NCBI GenBank assembly: GCA_947626445.1
Contig: CANQSC010000012.1
Location: forward strand, 1 to 23,928
DNA: 23,928 bases
Reading direction: 5' to 3'
DNA from: an uncultured Bacilli bacterium
Lineage (GTDB): Bacteria; Bacillota_I; Bacilli_A; RF39; UBA660
This document shows positions 13,470-21,971 of the stretch, one piece after another. The position numbers and the translations under genes are program-made. Below the pieces are notes generated by a model. That model made no database searches and had not been told where the DNA came from. It saw only the letters and a list, made by a program, of their open reading frames with translations. The first letter of the stretch is position 1, and every line of letters starts with the position of its first letter.

Positions 13470-15203
13470 ATGGATGTAAAAAAAGCTAGAGAAAACTTGC
13501 GAAAGGGAAAAACAATTTATGATATGAATTTAAGAGTTGGCTACTATGCTCGTGTTTCTACTGATAAGGATGATCAATTAAATTCGCTTGAAAATCAGCA
13601 AAATTACTTTGAGGAAATGATTAATGAAAATAAAAATTGGAGCTTAGTTCGTGGTTATATTGATGAGGGTATTTCTGGTACGCAAGTAAAAAAAAGAGAT
13701 TCATTTTTAAAAATGATAGAAGATGCTACGTTAGGTAAGTTAGATTTAATACTTACAAAGGAAATATCAAGATTTTCAAGAAATACGGTTGATAGTATTA
13801 AATATACAGAATATTTGCTTAAGAATGGGGTTATTGTATATTTTTTATCTGATAATTTAAATACAATTCAAGAAGATGCTGAATTTAGATTAACTATTAT
13901 GTCTAGCTTAGCTCAAGATGAAGTTAGAAAATTATCTGAAAGAGTTAAATTTGGAGTAAATAGGATGATTAAAGATGGTAAATTAATTGGTGGTAATTTA
14001 ACAGGTTATTTTAAAAAAAATGGAAGATATGAAATAAATCCAAAAGAAGCTCCAATAATTGAATATTTATTTACTACTTATGCAAGTGGTAGTATTGGAC
14101 TTAAAAAAATCGGTGAAGAACTTGCAAAACAAGGTTACCTTAATTCAAAAGGACAACCTTATTCCCAAACAACTTTAGCAAAATTCTTGACAAATCCTAG
14201 ATATAAAGGATACTATACAGCAAGACTTACCGAAGTTGAAGATTATAAAACTCATAAAAAAAAGAAAGTTCCTAAAGAAAAACAAATAATATACAAAGAT
14301 GAAAGAATTCCTGCCTTAGTATCAGAAGAATTATGGGATAAAGCCAATTTATTACACGAAAAAAGGAAAAAATTACCATCAAGACATATTTTAAATACTG
14401 AGGAACATCTTAAAAAATATAAATATTCTTGTAAATTATATTGTAAAGATTGTGGAGCAGTATTTATTAGAAATGGTGGTTCTAATCGAGCTAATAATCC
14501 AGTCTGGGCTTGTAAAACTTATAAAACTGATGGAGTGTCAAAATGTGCATCTCCAAATATTAAAGAATCATATTTAGATAAAATATTTATTGATTTATTT
14601 AGTGATTTTATAAAAAATAAAAAGCAATATATATCATTAGTGTTAAATGAATATAAAAATATAATAGAAACACATAATATTGATATTGATATTGAAGATA
14701 TTGATAGCCAAATAACAAATATTGAAAAGCAAAAAGATAAACTATTAGATTTAAGTATTAAAGGTATTATAGATGATTTTGAATTTAAAAAAAGAAATGA
14801 TAAGTTTAATGTGGAATTGTTTAATTTAAAAAAACAACTTGATGAACATTCGCAAAATACTCAAGAAGAAGAAAAGTTAAAAAAGAAATTTGAAAATATT
14901 GAAAATTGTTTGAATAATAAATTAGATATTAAAGAAAATCTAGCATATTTAATTAATCTATTAGTTGAGAGAGTAGAAGTTGAAAAAGTTAATGGTGATA
15001 GAAAACATATAAAATTAAAAGTGTTTTATGATTTTAATATTCCAAATATTGATATAGATTTAGATATGAATGAAAATAACTCATTAAAAAGTTTGAGTTC
15101 TAAAAACCTTGCTTGTGCAAGGAATTCTTCTACCTTAAAGTGTTGCTGTGTGAACACCAAGCAACCCCGGTTTTGTCTCGCTTGGACAAAAACTTGGGGT
15201 TGA
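13470..15203 (+). CDS. Large serine recombinase (ICE integrase/excisionase)
   Basis: A 577-aa protein. The N-terminal resolvase domain has the catalytic serine S30 in YARVSTD, then DEGISGT and LTKEISRFSRNT. The middle recombinase domain follows from about 160 (NPKEAPIIEYLF; LNSKGQPYSQTTLAKFLTNPRYKGYY). A zinc-ribbon has C321, C325 and C328 and further cysteines near WACKTYKTDG. The C-terminus is a lysine-rich coiled coil. These enzymes cut attP and attB with a two-base stagger and need no host factor. Start ATG 13470 follows AAAGGA (13454-13459). The frame crosses the right attachment site: about the last 13 residues, from 15162, are encoded by the interrupted host gene, so in the circular form the protein would end differently. 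The natural tail may be shorter or longer. Confidence 0.93.
   Translation: MDVKKARENLRKGKTIYDMNLRVGYYARVSTDKDDQLNSLENQQNYFEEMINENKNWSLVRGYIDEGISGTQVKKRDSFLKMIEDATLGKLDLILTKEISRFSRNTVDSIKYTEYLLKNGVIVYFLSDNLNTIQEDAEFRLTIMSSLAQDEVRKLSERVKFGVNRMIKDGKLIGGNLTGYFKKNGRYEINPKEAPIIEYLFTTYASGSIGLKKIGEELAKQGYLNSKGQPYSQTTLAKFLTNPRYKGYYTARLTEVEDYKTHKKKKVPKEKQIIYKDERIPALVSEELWDKANLLHEKRKKLPSRHILNTEEHLKKYKYSCKLYCKDCGAVFIRNGGSNRANNPVWACKTYKTDGVSKCASPNIKESYLDKIFIDLFSDFIKNKKQYISLVLNEYKNIIETHNIDIDIEDIDSQITNIEKQKDKLLDLSIKGIIDDFEFKKRNDKFNVELFNLKKQLDEHSQNTQEEEKLKKKFENIENCLNNKLDIKENLAYLINLLVERVEVEKVNGDRKHIKLKVFYDFNIPNIDIDLDMNENNSLKSLSSKNLACARNSSTLKCCCVNTKQPRFCLAWTKTWG
15157..15185. other. Candidate right attachment site (attR)
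   Basis: To the right of about 15160 the bases translate, in a frame different from the recombinase, as SNPGFVSLGQKLGVDKL and continue without a break into the PBP frame. To the left they belong to the recombinase gene. CCAAGC (15157-15162) and GCTTGG (15180-15185) form an inverted repeat whose left arm is in the element and right arm in the host; AACCCCGGTT (15163-15172) is a near-palindrome at its centre. The exact crossover pair cannot be set without the empty site or the left end. Further dyads lie just left: CCTTGC/GCAAGG (15107-15122) and GTGTT/AACAC (15140-15157). Confidence 0.65.
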
Positions 15204-16023
15204 TAAATTAATGGGTTATATTACTAATTTTGGTTTTGGGACAAAAACGGGAATTGATTTGAATGGCGAAAGTAATGGAATTTTGTTTAAGCCTAGTAAT
15301 ATGGGACCAGTGGAACTTGCAACAACAAGTTTTGGCCAAGGTATTTCGGTGACGCCTATCCAGCAAGTAACGGCTGTTTCAGCAGCGATTAATGGTGGTA
15401 ATTTATATCAACCATATTTAGTTAAAGAAATGTTAGAACCGGAAACAAATTCGATTATTAAAGCTAATGAACCAATATTTAGAAGAAAAGTTATTAGTGA
15501 TGAATCTTCTAAAATGGTTAGATATGCCCTAGAAAGTGTGGTAGCTAATGGTTCGGGAAGAAATGCTTATATTGAAAATTACCGAGTAGGAGGTAAAACA
15601 GGAACTGCCCAAAAAGTGGAAGATGGTCATTATATGAGTGGCAATTATATTGTTTCATTTATGGGTTTTATGCCAGCAGATGACCCGGAAATTGTTGTTT
15701 ATGTTGCGATTGACCATCCTCTTGGTATTACTCAATATGGTGGGACGGTCTCTGCTCCAATTGCTAAAAATGTTTTAGAAACCGCCATTAATATCTTTGG
15801 CTTTAAAGAAAGCAAAGACGGGATGACTAAAGAATATCGGTGGTTAGATCAAAAATATGTCGTCTTACCAAATGTAGTGGGTATGAGTGTTAGTGATGCT
15901 AAAAAAACATTAAAAGGTTTTCAAATTGAATATAGCGGTGAAGGTGATAAAATATTATATCAATCACCAAGTGCGGATAGTTACATTAAAGAAAATGGTA
16001 CTGTCAAATTATTACTGGGATAA
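15160..16023 (+). pseudogene. Class B penicillin-binding protein (transpeptidase), C-terminal part, interrupted by the ICE
   Basis: From AGC at 15160 the frame reads SNPGFVSLGQKLG, the conserved block around the SxN motif of class B PBPs (usually S-C-N-P-x-F), then FGFGTKTGIDLNGE and GQGISVTPIQ. The KTG box is at GGKTGTAQ (codons about 15589-15612) and a C-terminal PASTA domain begins at VVLPNVVGMSVSDAKK. Such enzymes cross-link peptidoglycan in septum or spore cortex; PASTA plus position before mraY suggests an FtsI/SpoVD-type or Pbp2x-type protein. The N-terminal anchor, pedestal and catalytic SxxK lie on the other side of the element. The ATG at 15211 has no ribosome-binding site, so this half is probably silent until the element excises. 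Confidence 0.88.
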
Positions 16024-16053
16024 TGTCTATTAACTGTCAATTTGATGTTTTCT

Positions 16054-16082
16054 TTTAAATTTTTGTAAAAGTAGTGTATAAT
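16054..16082 (+). promoter_or_regulatory. Putative promoter of mraY
   Basis: TATAAT (16077-16082) has a weak -35 TTTAAA (16054-16059) 17 bases upstream. The predicted start near 16089 leaves a very short leader before GAGGTGAG (16091-16098). It would let mraY be expressed even though the upstream PBP gene is interrupted. Confidence 0.45.
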
Positions 16083-16105
16083 TTAGATATGAGGTGAGAT
16101 GTATT

Positions 16106-17098
16106 ATGTTAATACTTGCAAAATCCGCTTTAGCAATGATGTTAGGTTTTATTTTTGCGATTATTTGTGGGTTAATTTTTATTCCTTTTTTGAAAAAAAT
16201 TAATTTTCGGCAACATGTAAGTAAAACTTTAGGTAAAAGACATTTAGCTAAAGAAGGAATTCCAACAATGGGCGGGATAATTTTTATTGTTCCGGTATTA
16301 ATTACTTTAGTCTTGTTATATTTAAGAGGTAGTATAACTTTAAGTCATAATTTAATTATTGTGGTCTTTGTCTTTTTAAGTTATGCTTTGTTAGGATTTA
16401 TTGATGATTGGTTAAAGGTTCGTTATAACAATAATGTGGGACTTCGCATATCTTCAAAATTTTTACTACAAATGGTTATTGCTTTAGTCTTCTTTTATAT
16501 TTTTATGGTTAATGGTGGTAAACCAGAATTAGTTATTACTTCTTTAGGTATTAGTTTACCTTTAGGTTGGACGTTTGGTTTATTTATTTTACTTGTTTTA
16601 GTGGGAAGTAGTAATGCGGTTAATATAACCGATGGGCTTGATGGTTTGTGTGGTGGTCTTTGTATTATTGCCTTTTTGGCTTTTGGTATTATTTCATGGA
16701 ATACTGGTTGGATGGAAGGCTATCAAGAAGTTGCAATTTTTTGCTTCATCTTAGTTGGGGCTTTATTGGGCTTTTTACTATTTAATTCTTATCCAGCTAA
16801 AGTCTTTATGGGTGATTTAGGAAGTCTTGCTCTCGGTGGGGCAATGGCTACGATTGCAATTGTGACTAGACACGAATTATCTCTTGTCTTAATTGGTGGG
16901 GTTTTTGTAGTTGAAACATTATCTAGTATGATTCAAATTATTGCTATTCGAAAATTTCATCGTAAAGTATTTAAAATGGCACCTCTACATCATCATTTTG
17001 AACAATTAGGTTGGAGGGAAACTGATATTGTTAAAGCTTTCTATGTCGTAGGATTATTACTTGCTATGGCAGCTATTACTTATGGGGTATGGTTGTAA
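16106..17098 (+). CDS. mraY: Phospho-N-acetylmuramoyl-pentapeptide transferase
   Basis: MraY moves phospho-MurNAc-pentapeptide from UDP to undecaprenyl phosphate, making lipid I, the first membrane step of peptidoglycan synthesis. The 330-aa protein has about ten membrane segments and the family's signature loops: GKRHLAKEGIPTMGG near the N-terminus, FIDDWLKVR, NAVNITDGLDGLCGG, VFMGDLGSLALGG and the histidine loop MAPLHHHFEQLGW. Start is ATG 16106, with GAGGTGAG (16091-16098) upstream; the GTG at 16094 lies inside that site. Its position after a class B PBP gene is the usual cell-wall cluster order, but murD/murE do not follow, so the cluster is split here. Confidence 0.97.
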   Translation: MLILAKSALAMMLGFIFAIICGLIFIPFLKKINFRQHVSKTLGKRHLAKEGIPTMGGIIFIVPVLITLVLLYLRGSITLSHNLIIVVFVFLSYALLGFIDDWLKVRYNNNVGLRISSKFLLQMVIALVFFYIFMVNGGKPELVITSLGISLPLGWTFGLFILLVLVGSSNAVNITDGLDGLCGGLCIIAFLAFGIISWNTGWMEGYQEVAIFCFILVGALLGFLLFNSYPAKVFMGDLGSLALGGAMATIAIVTRHELSLVLIGGVFVVETLSSMIQIIAIRKFHRKVFKMAPLHHHFEQLGWRETDIVKAFYVVGLLLAMAAITYGVWL

Positions 17099-17127
17099 TT
17101 GAAAAATGATTTGTTTTATGCTAAGAT
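17099..17127 (+). promoter_or_regulatory. Promoter of lemA
   Basis: TTGAAA (17099-17104), a 17-base spacer and TAAGAT (17122-17127) preceded by TGC, an extended -10. It begins at the last bases of mraY and lies before AAGGAGG of lemA. Confidence 0.6.
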
Positions 17128-17150
17128 AAATCTATAAGGAGGAATAAAGT

Positions 17151-17705
17151 ATGCCAATATGGTTAATTATTGTTATTGTAGTATTAGTATTATTAGTTTT
17201 ATTTGTTGTTAGTACTTATAATTCATTAATTACATTAAGAAATCGGGTTAAAGATCAATGGAGTCAAATTGATGTTCAATTAAAAAGAAGATTTGATTTA
17301 ATTCCCAATTTAGTTAATACTGTTAAAGGTTATGCTAAACATGAAAGTGAAACTTTAGAAGCGGTTATTAAAGCTCGTAATACTTATACATCAGCCGTTA
17401 CACCAACTGAAAAAATGGATGCTAATAATGTCTTAACTAATGCAATGTCTAAATTATTTGCTTTAGCGGAAAGTTATCCAGATTTAAAAGCTAATACTAA
17501 TTTCTTACAATTACAAAGTGAGTTACAAGATACAGAAAATAAAATTGCTATGGCTCGTCAATTTTATAATGATACTGTTTTAACTTATAATAATAAAGTT
17601 CAAATGGTTCCAAGTAATATTGTAGCTAGTCTGTTTAAGTTTACAAAAGAAGCATTTTTTGAAGCTAACGAAGCTGAAAGAGAAAATGTTAAAGTTGAAT
17701 TTTAA
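17151..17705 (+). CDS. lemA: LemA family protein
   Basis: A 184-aa protein with an N-terminal membrane segment (residues 2-22) and the LemA signature: YNSLITLRNRVKDQWSQIDVQLKRRFDLIPNLVNTVKGYAKHE in parts, later LQSELQDTENKIAMARQFYNDTVLTYNNKVQ in parts, both on long helices. LemA proteins are membrane-anchored helical bundles with the bulk outside or beneath the membrane; their molecular role is not settled. They are often encoded next to a DUF2207 or TPM-domain protein, as here, so the two probably work together in the envelope. Start has AAGGAGG. The stop codon lies within the left arm of a terminator. Confidence 0.95.
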   Translation: MPIWLIIVIVVLVLLVLFVVSTYNSLITLRNRVKDQWSQIDVQLKRRFDLIPNLVNTVKGYAKHESETLEAVIKARNTYTSAVTPTEKMDANNVLTNAMSKLFALAESYPDLKANTNFLQLQSELQDTENKIAMARQFYNDTVLTYNNKVQMVPSNIVASLFKFTKEAFFEANEAERENVKVEF

Positions 17706-17732
17706 GCTTACGATAGGTAAGCTTAATTTTTT
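17702..17732 (+). terminator. Rho-independent terminator/attenuator between lemA and the DUF2207 gene
   Basis: TTAAGCTTAC (17702-17711) pairs perfectly with GTAAGCTTAA (17717-17726) around GATAG, followed by six T. The ribosome-binding site of the next gene (AGGAG) starts right after, and no separate promoter is visible, so it probably works as a partial terminator within one operon. Confidence 0.8.
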
Positions 17733-17742
17733 AGGAGAATAT

Positions 17743-19620
17743 ATGAAGAAAGTTATTTATGTTTTTATTTTATTATTTTTATTTATGACTAATTCTAAAG
17801 CATATGTAGATTATGATATAACTGATTATTTAATTGATGCCAATGTTTTAGAAAATGGCGATTTAAATATTAAAGAATTAATTGTTTTAGATGGAGAATT
17901 TCATGGTTATATTAGAGATATAATGTATAAAAATAGTAAATTAAGTAGTAATTCTAATAGTTATAGTGATAATGCTATTTATAATGCTAAAGGTCTTACG
18001 AATGTTAAAATATTTGCTAAAAAACAAGAAGATGAAGTATCTTTTAATACTTTTAATGAAGTTTTTAAACCCTTAACTAAAGTTTATTATGATAGTGATG
18101 CTAAAGATGGGGATTATGTTGAAAGTAGTATAAGTGATGGTAAAAGTTTTAAAATGTATTATGAAGGTAAAAATGAAAGTGTGGCATACTTAATTTCTTA
18201 TACTATTTCTAGTGCGGTGGTAATGCATGAAGATGTTGCTGAACTTTATTGGACTTTTATTGGTGATGGTTTTGAAGATAAAATTAATAATTTACAAATA
18301 AAAGTTCATTTACCAAATGAAGATAATTCCAATTTATTTCGCTTTTGGGCGCATGGTGATATAACCGGAAATATTAATAAAATTGATAATGAAAGTATTT
18401 TGGCAACTATGAAATCTTTAGACAAAAATAGTCCTGTTGATATTAGAATGACATTTGATAAAAATTTAATTACTAATTCTAGTACTTTAAATAAAAGTAA
18501 TGAAGTAGCCTTAGATAAAATTTTAGAAGTTGAAACTAAAAGAGCTGAAGCAACTTTAGAACAAATTAAATTTGCTAAAATGATTTATAATATTGTAGTT
18601 GTTGTAAGTATCATTTTTATCCTATTTTTAATAGCTTGGTGGATATATGTGTATATTCGTTATGATAAAGAATATAAAAGTGATTTTACTAATAAATATA
18701 ATCGCGAATTTATTGATGATTATAATGTTGAAGTAGTTGATTACTTAATGAAGGGAAGTATTACTTCTAATGCGATGTCGGCATCAATTATGAATTTAAT
18801 ATATAAGAAAAATATTAAAGTTGATGAAATACCAACAAACGCTAAAAGTAAAGATTATCAATTTACTTTATTAAATCGCGAGAATGTTAATGAAACGGAA
18901 AATGTTTTATTAGACTTTCTATTTGAAACAGTTGGTAAAGACAATCAATTTACTTCTAAAGAATTAGATAATTATGCTAAAAATTCCTATAGTACTTTTC
19001 AATCAAAATATTCTAATTGGTTAAATTGTGCTAGAAAAGACGGAGAAAGACAAAACTTTTATGAAAAAAATGGTATTCCAATTGTAAGTGGGATCTTAAT
19101 TTTGTTAGTCGCCCTTTTAATTAGTTTTATTGTTTATTATTATCATGTTGATTTTATTTTAGGTTATGCTATTTTTCCAATTAGTATGATTTATTTAATA
19201 TATTCTTTAATGATTAAGAAAAGAACTAAAAAAGGTAATGAAGATTATGTTAGATGGAATGCTTTCAAAAACTTTTTGAAAGATTTTGGAACATTTGATA
19301 CCAAAGAATTACCACAGATTGTTTTATGGGAAAGATATTTAGTTTATGCAACCGTTTTTGGATTAGCTGACGAAGTTGAAGAATCTATGAATACTAAAAT
19401 AAGTGAATATTCTGATGTTTATGCAAATTATGGAATGTATTATTCTTATAACGATATTCATATTGCTCATCATATTAATCATGCTATTAATTCTTCAATT
19501 AATACAGCTAATGTCGCCGCGACAAGAAATGCTACTGGAGCTAGTGGTGGCGGTTTTGGGGGAGGATTTTCCTCAGGCGGTGGCTTTGGTGGTGGCGGTG
19601 GCGGAGGCCATGGCTTTTAG
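17743..19620 (+). CDS. DUF2207 family membrane protein with glycine-rich tail
   Basis: A 625-aa protein starting at ATG 17743 (AGGAGA upstream); a longer frame from 17659 overlaps lemA and lacks a site. It has a signal peptide (MKKVIYVFILLFLFMTNSKA), an extracellular beta-rich DUF2207 region to about 270 (ITDYLIDANVLENGDLNIKE in parts; YLISYTI; LYWTFIGDG), a membrane segment near 285-310, a cytoplasmic part, and a second membrane pair near 450-495. The C-terminus is almost pure Gly, Phe and Ser and ends in GGGGHGF, a tail typical of DUF2207 and TPM-type partners of LemA. Function unknown; the LemA pairing is conserved in many bacteria. Confidence 0.9.
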   Translation: MKKVIYVFILLFLFMTNSKAYVDYDITDYLIDANVLENGDLNIKELIVLDGEFHGYIRDIMYKNSKLSSNSNSYSDNAIYNAKGLTNVKIFAKKQEDEVSFNTFNEVFKPLTKVYYDSDAKDGDYVESSISDGKSFKMYYEGKNESVAYLISYTISSAVVMHEDVAELYWTFIGDGFEDKINNLQIKVHLPNEDNSNLFRFWAHGDITGNINKIDNESILATMKSLDKNSPVDIRMTFDKNLITNSSTLNKSNEVALDKILEVETKRAEATLEQIKFAKMIYNIVVVVSIIFILFLIAWWIYVYIRYDKEYKSDFTNKYNREFIDDYNVEVVDYLMKGSITSNAMSASIMNLIYKKNIKVDEIPTNAKSKDYQFTLLNRENVNETENVLLDFLFETVGKDNQFTSKELDNYAKNSYSTFQSKYSNWLNCARKDGERQNFYEKNGIPIVSGILILLVALLISFIVYYYHVDFILGYAIFPISMIYLIYSLMIKKRTKKGNEDYVRWNAFKNFLKDFGTFDTKELPQIVLWERYLVYATVFGLADEVEESMNTKISEYSDVYANYGMYYSYNDIHIAHHINHAINSSINTANVAATRNATGASGGGFGGGFSSGGGFGGGGGGGHGF

Positions 19621-19641
19621 ATGCAAATGCATCTTTTTTTT
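19619..19641 (+). terminator. Rho-independent terminator after the DUF2207 gene
   Basis: AGATGC (19619-19624) pairs with GCATCT (19629-19634) around AAAT, followed by a run of T. It overlaps the end of the stop codon. Confidence 0.75.
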
Positions 19642-19686
19642 ATGAGCTTTTTGTGATAAGATTATTATAATGTGGAAGTGAAAGAT

Positions 19687-20373
19687 ATGGAAAATACTAA
19701 AGAAAATACCAAATTTGCTAGTGGAAGATGTTTTTATAAATTTTTTTGGATCTTTTTATTTGGTTGTGTTTTTGGAGCTTATTATGAAGAATTATTAAAC
19801 TTATTTATGCATTATCATTTCACTCATGAATTAGTCTGGCAATTAAGAAGAGGGGTTATTTGGGGGCCAATAAGTCCTGTTTATGGCTTTGGAGCTATTA
19901 TCATGATTGGAATAATTGGTAGAAAGAAAAAGAAAGATTGGCAAATTCTTTTAGAAGGAGCTTTATTAGGGGGAAGTTTTGAATATTTAATTAGTTTTTT
20001 ACAAGAAACCTTCTTAGGTACGGTATCTTGGGATTATAGTAATGAAATATTAAATATTAATGGTCGGACAACAATTCCTTTTGCTATAGTATGGGGTTTA
20101 TTAGCTTTAGTTTTAGTTAAATTTTTTTATCCAACTATCTCTAATATTGTTGAGAGTTTTCCAAAGAAATTTGGTAAAATCTTAACTAATATTTTAATTG
20201 TTTTATTAGCATTTGATTTTACGATATCTTGGGGAGCCGTAATTAGACAATCATTTAGACAAAATGGCTATCCTGCTGTAACATTTGTTGGTAAATTTTT
20301 TGATAATTATTTTAGTGATGATGTTTTAAAGAAAAGTTATACCAATATGAAAGTTATTGAGGTTAAAAGATGA
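19687..20373 (+). CDS. CmpB-type (putative ABC transporter type IV) membrane protein
   Basis: A 228-aa protein from ATG 19687, with GGAAGTGA as the likely ribosome-binding site; GTG 19672 would lie ahead of that site. It has about five membrane segments. The family signature is visible: FLFGCVFGAYYEELL, then RRGVIWGPISPVYGFGA, then LLEGALLGGSFEYLISFLQE and SWDYSNEILNINGRTTIPFAIVWGL. This matches the group labelled putative ABC transporter permease (CmpB/type IV), whose transport role is not proven; no ATPase gene is adjacent. TATAAT (19666-19671) may be its -10, but no good -35 is seen. Its stop overlaps the start of the glycosyltransferase (ATGA), which suggests joint expression. Confidence 0.85.
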   Translation: MENTKENTKFASGRCFYKFFWIFLFGCVFGAYYEELLNLFMHYHFTHELVWQLRRGVIWGPISPVYGFGAIIMIGIIGRKKKKDWQILLEGALLGGSFEYLISFLQETFLGTVSWDYSNEILNINGRTTIPFAIVWGLLALVLVKFFYPTISNIVESFPKKFGKILTNILIVLLAFDFTISWGAVIRQSFRQNGYPAVTFVGKFFDNYFSDDVLKKSYTNMKVIEVKR

Positions 20374-21536
20374 ATATCTTTTTAAGAATAGGAATATATT
20401 TGCTTTTAATATGGGTAATTTTAGAAGTAATAAAAATATTATTAGGTAAAAATAGTCATTATAATTTAGAAACTGATATTAAAAAGAAACCTGATTTAGC
20501 CATTTTAATTCCCACTAGAAATGAAGCAAATGTAATAGAAGATTTATTAAAATCAATTTTTAAACAAACTTATCCAGTAAAAAAAGAAAATATTTATATT
20601 ATTGTTGAAAGTAATAATGATAAAACGGTTAAAATAGCTAAAGAATATGGGGTTAATGTTTTTGTAAGAAAACAATTAGATTTAAAAACTAAAGGTTATG
20701 CTTTAAAAGAATTAATTGAAGATTTAGATAAGAAAAAGAAGTATTATGATTTATATTTTATTTTTGATGCTGATAATGTTTTAGATAAAGATTTTATTAA
20801 ACAAATGATATATAAATATAAAGAAGGATATACAATAGCTACGGGGTACCGAGCTTTAAAAAATATAGATAATGAGATAAGCGTTAGTGCTTGGTTAACT
20901 TTTTTGTTAGTAAATGAATATCGTAATTTAAATTGTAGGAAGCATTTAAGTAACATGTTATTTTCTGGGACAGGCTTTTATCTTCATGGTAATTTAATTA
21001 GAAAATGGCATACCTTTCCTTTTCATAGTTTAACAGAAGATTATGAGTGTTCTATTTATGCCGTTTTAAATGAAATAGCGACAACTTATAATCCTAAAGC
21101 AATCTTTTATGATACCCAACCAAATAATTATAAAGTAAGTATTAAACAGAGGAGTCGTTGGATTAAAGGATATATGACTAATTGGTTTAAAAATATCATA
21201 ACTTTATTTATTAATTCTTTTAAAAGAAAAGTTAATAAAAGGTCTAATTTTGAATTTGCTTTAGGAATTATTCCTGGGATTTTATTTGTTGGCGGTTCCT
21301 TTTTTATCTTAATCGGCTTTACTAAAAATATTATTATTTCTTTACTTATTTTATATTTTTTAACGGTTTTAATGACGTTTATATTACTCTTAAAAGAACC
21401 TAATTTAAAGATATCAAAAAATCTATTTATTAAAACTATTTTCTATCATCCCATCTTTTTATTAAGTTATTTGCATGCTTTTGTCATTTTTCTCTTTAAA
21501 AAAGATTTAGGATGGGATATAATAAGCCATAAGTGA
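20370..21536 (+). CDS. Family 2 glycosyltransferase (processive-type), membrane protein
   Basis: A 388-aa protein with an N-terminal membrane segment, a GT-A domain (LAILIPTRNEANVIEDLL from about 43; D133-A-D135 metal/nucleotide-sugar site; T222-E-D224 catalytic-base motif; Q260-R-S-R-W264) and two or three C-terminal membrane segments from about 300. The D, DxD, TED and Q-x-x-R-W set is that of processive synthases such as cellulose or hyaluronan synthase and of N-acetylglucosaminyltransferases making surface polymers. The donor and product cannot be read from sequence. It is coupled by ATGA overlap to the CmpB-type gene; mscL follows after 13 bases with its own strong ribosome-binding site. 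Confidence 0.9.
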   Translation: MNIFLRIGIYLLLIWVILEVIKILLGKNSHYNLETDIKKKPDLAILIPTRNEANVIEDLLKSIFKQTYPVKKENIYIIVESNNDKTVKIAKEYGVNVFVRKQLDLKTKGYALKELIEDLDKKKKYYDLYFIFDADNVLDKDFIKQMIYKYKEGYTIATGYRALKNIDNEISVSAWLTFLLVNEYRNLNCRKHLSNMLFSGTGFYLHGNLIRKWHTFPFHSLTEDYECSIYAVLNEIATTYNPKAIFYDTQPNNYKVSIKQRSRWIKGYMTNWFKNIITLFINSFKRKVNKRSNFEFALGIIPGILFVGGSFFILIGFTKNIIISLLILYFLTVLMTFILLLKEPNLKISKNLFIKTIFYHPIFLLSYLHAFVIFLFKKDLGWDIISHK

Positions 21537-21549
21537 GGAGGAGTAGAAG

Positions 21550-21948
21550 ATGAAAAATTTTGTTAAAGAATTCAAAGAATTTATTGCTAAAGGAAATGTT
21601 TTAGACATGGCTATTGGTGTTGTCATTGGTAGTGCATTTGGTAAAATTGTTTCTAGTTTAGTAGATAATATTATCATGCCAATTGTTGGTGTTATAATTG
21701 GAGGACATGATTTTTCTAATTTAACAATTAAGATTGGTAATGCAGTTATTAGCTATGGAATATTCATTCAAAATGTAGTTGATTTCTTAATTATTGCTTT
21801 TTGTATTTTTACCGTTATTAAAATGATTAATAAATTATCTCATCGTAAGAAAGAAGAAGAAAAAGTAGAAGAAGAAGCTGTTTTAAGTGATGAAGTAGTA
21901 CTATTACAAGAAATTAGAGATTTATTAAAAAGCAATAAGAAAAAATAG
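21550..21948 (+). CDS. mscL: Large-conductance mechanosensitive channel
   Basis: MscL opens under membrane tension to release solutes during osmotic downshock. The 132-aa length is usual. The N-terminal helix and TM1 read FKEFIAKGNVLDMAIGVVIGSAFGKIVSSLVDNIIMP in parts, the family's signature, followed by a short periplasmic loop, TM2 (NVVDFLIIAFCIFTVIKMIN) and a charged C-terminal helix (KKEEEKVEEE, then LLQEIRDLLKSN). GAGGAGGAG lies upstream. The gene ends in a perfect hairpin shared with the convergent gene. Confidence 0.98.
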   Translation: MKNFVKEFKEFIAKGNVLDMAIGVVIGSAFGKIVSSLVDNIIMPIVGVIIGGHDFSNLTIKIGNAVISYGIFIQNVVDFLIIAFCIFTVIKMINKLSHRKKEEEKVEEEAVLSDEVVLLQEIRDLLKSNKKK

Positions 21949-21971
21949 AACTGATGAGCGTTCTATTTTTT
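21940..21971. terminator. Bidirectional terminator between mscL and the convergent gene
   Basis: AAAAAATAGAAC (21940-21951) pairs perfectly with GTTCTATTTTTT (21960-21971) around an eight-base loop, giving a U tract on both strands. It lies at the 3' ends of both genes. Confidence 0.85.

Larger units (their letters stand above)
1..15162. mobile_element. Integrative conjugative element, right-hand part (left end outside window)
   Basis: The stretch encodes a full set of Gram-positive conjugation functions: VirB2-, VirB3-, VirB4-, VirB6-like proteins, an M23 wall hydrolase, MobC-like protein, MobL-type relaxase, VirD4 coupling protein, SSB, an orphan methyltransferase and a large serine recombinase. 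The right boundary is placed where the frame of a chromosomal penicillin-binding protein gene resumes just after the recombinase. Almost all genes lie on the + strand with tight spacing or TAATG/ATGA overlaps. The left end and left half of the interrupted gene are not in the window, so the size is unknown. The boundary is exact only to within about 10 bases, because shared core bases cannot be assigned to element or host. Confidence 0.93.

Noticed and set aside
19403..19645. 80-aa frame inside the glycine-rich tail of the DUF2207 gene
   Set aside because: Out-of-frame reading of repetitive GGT/GGC codons, with no ribosome-binding site.
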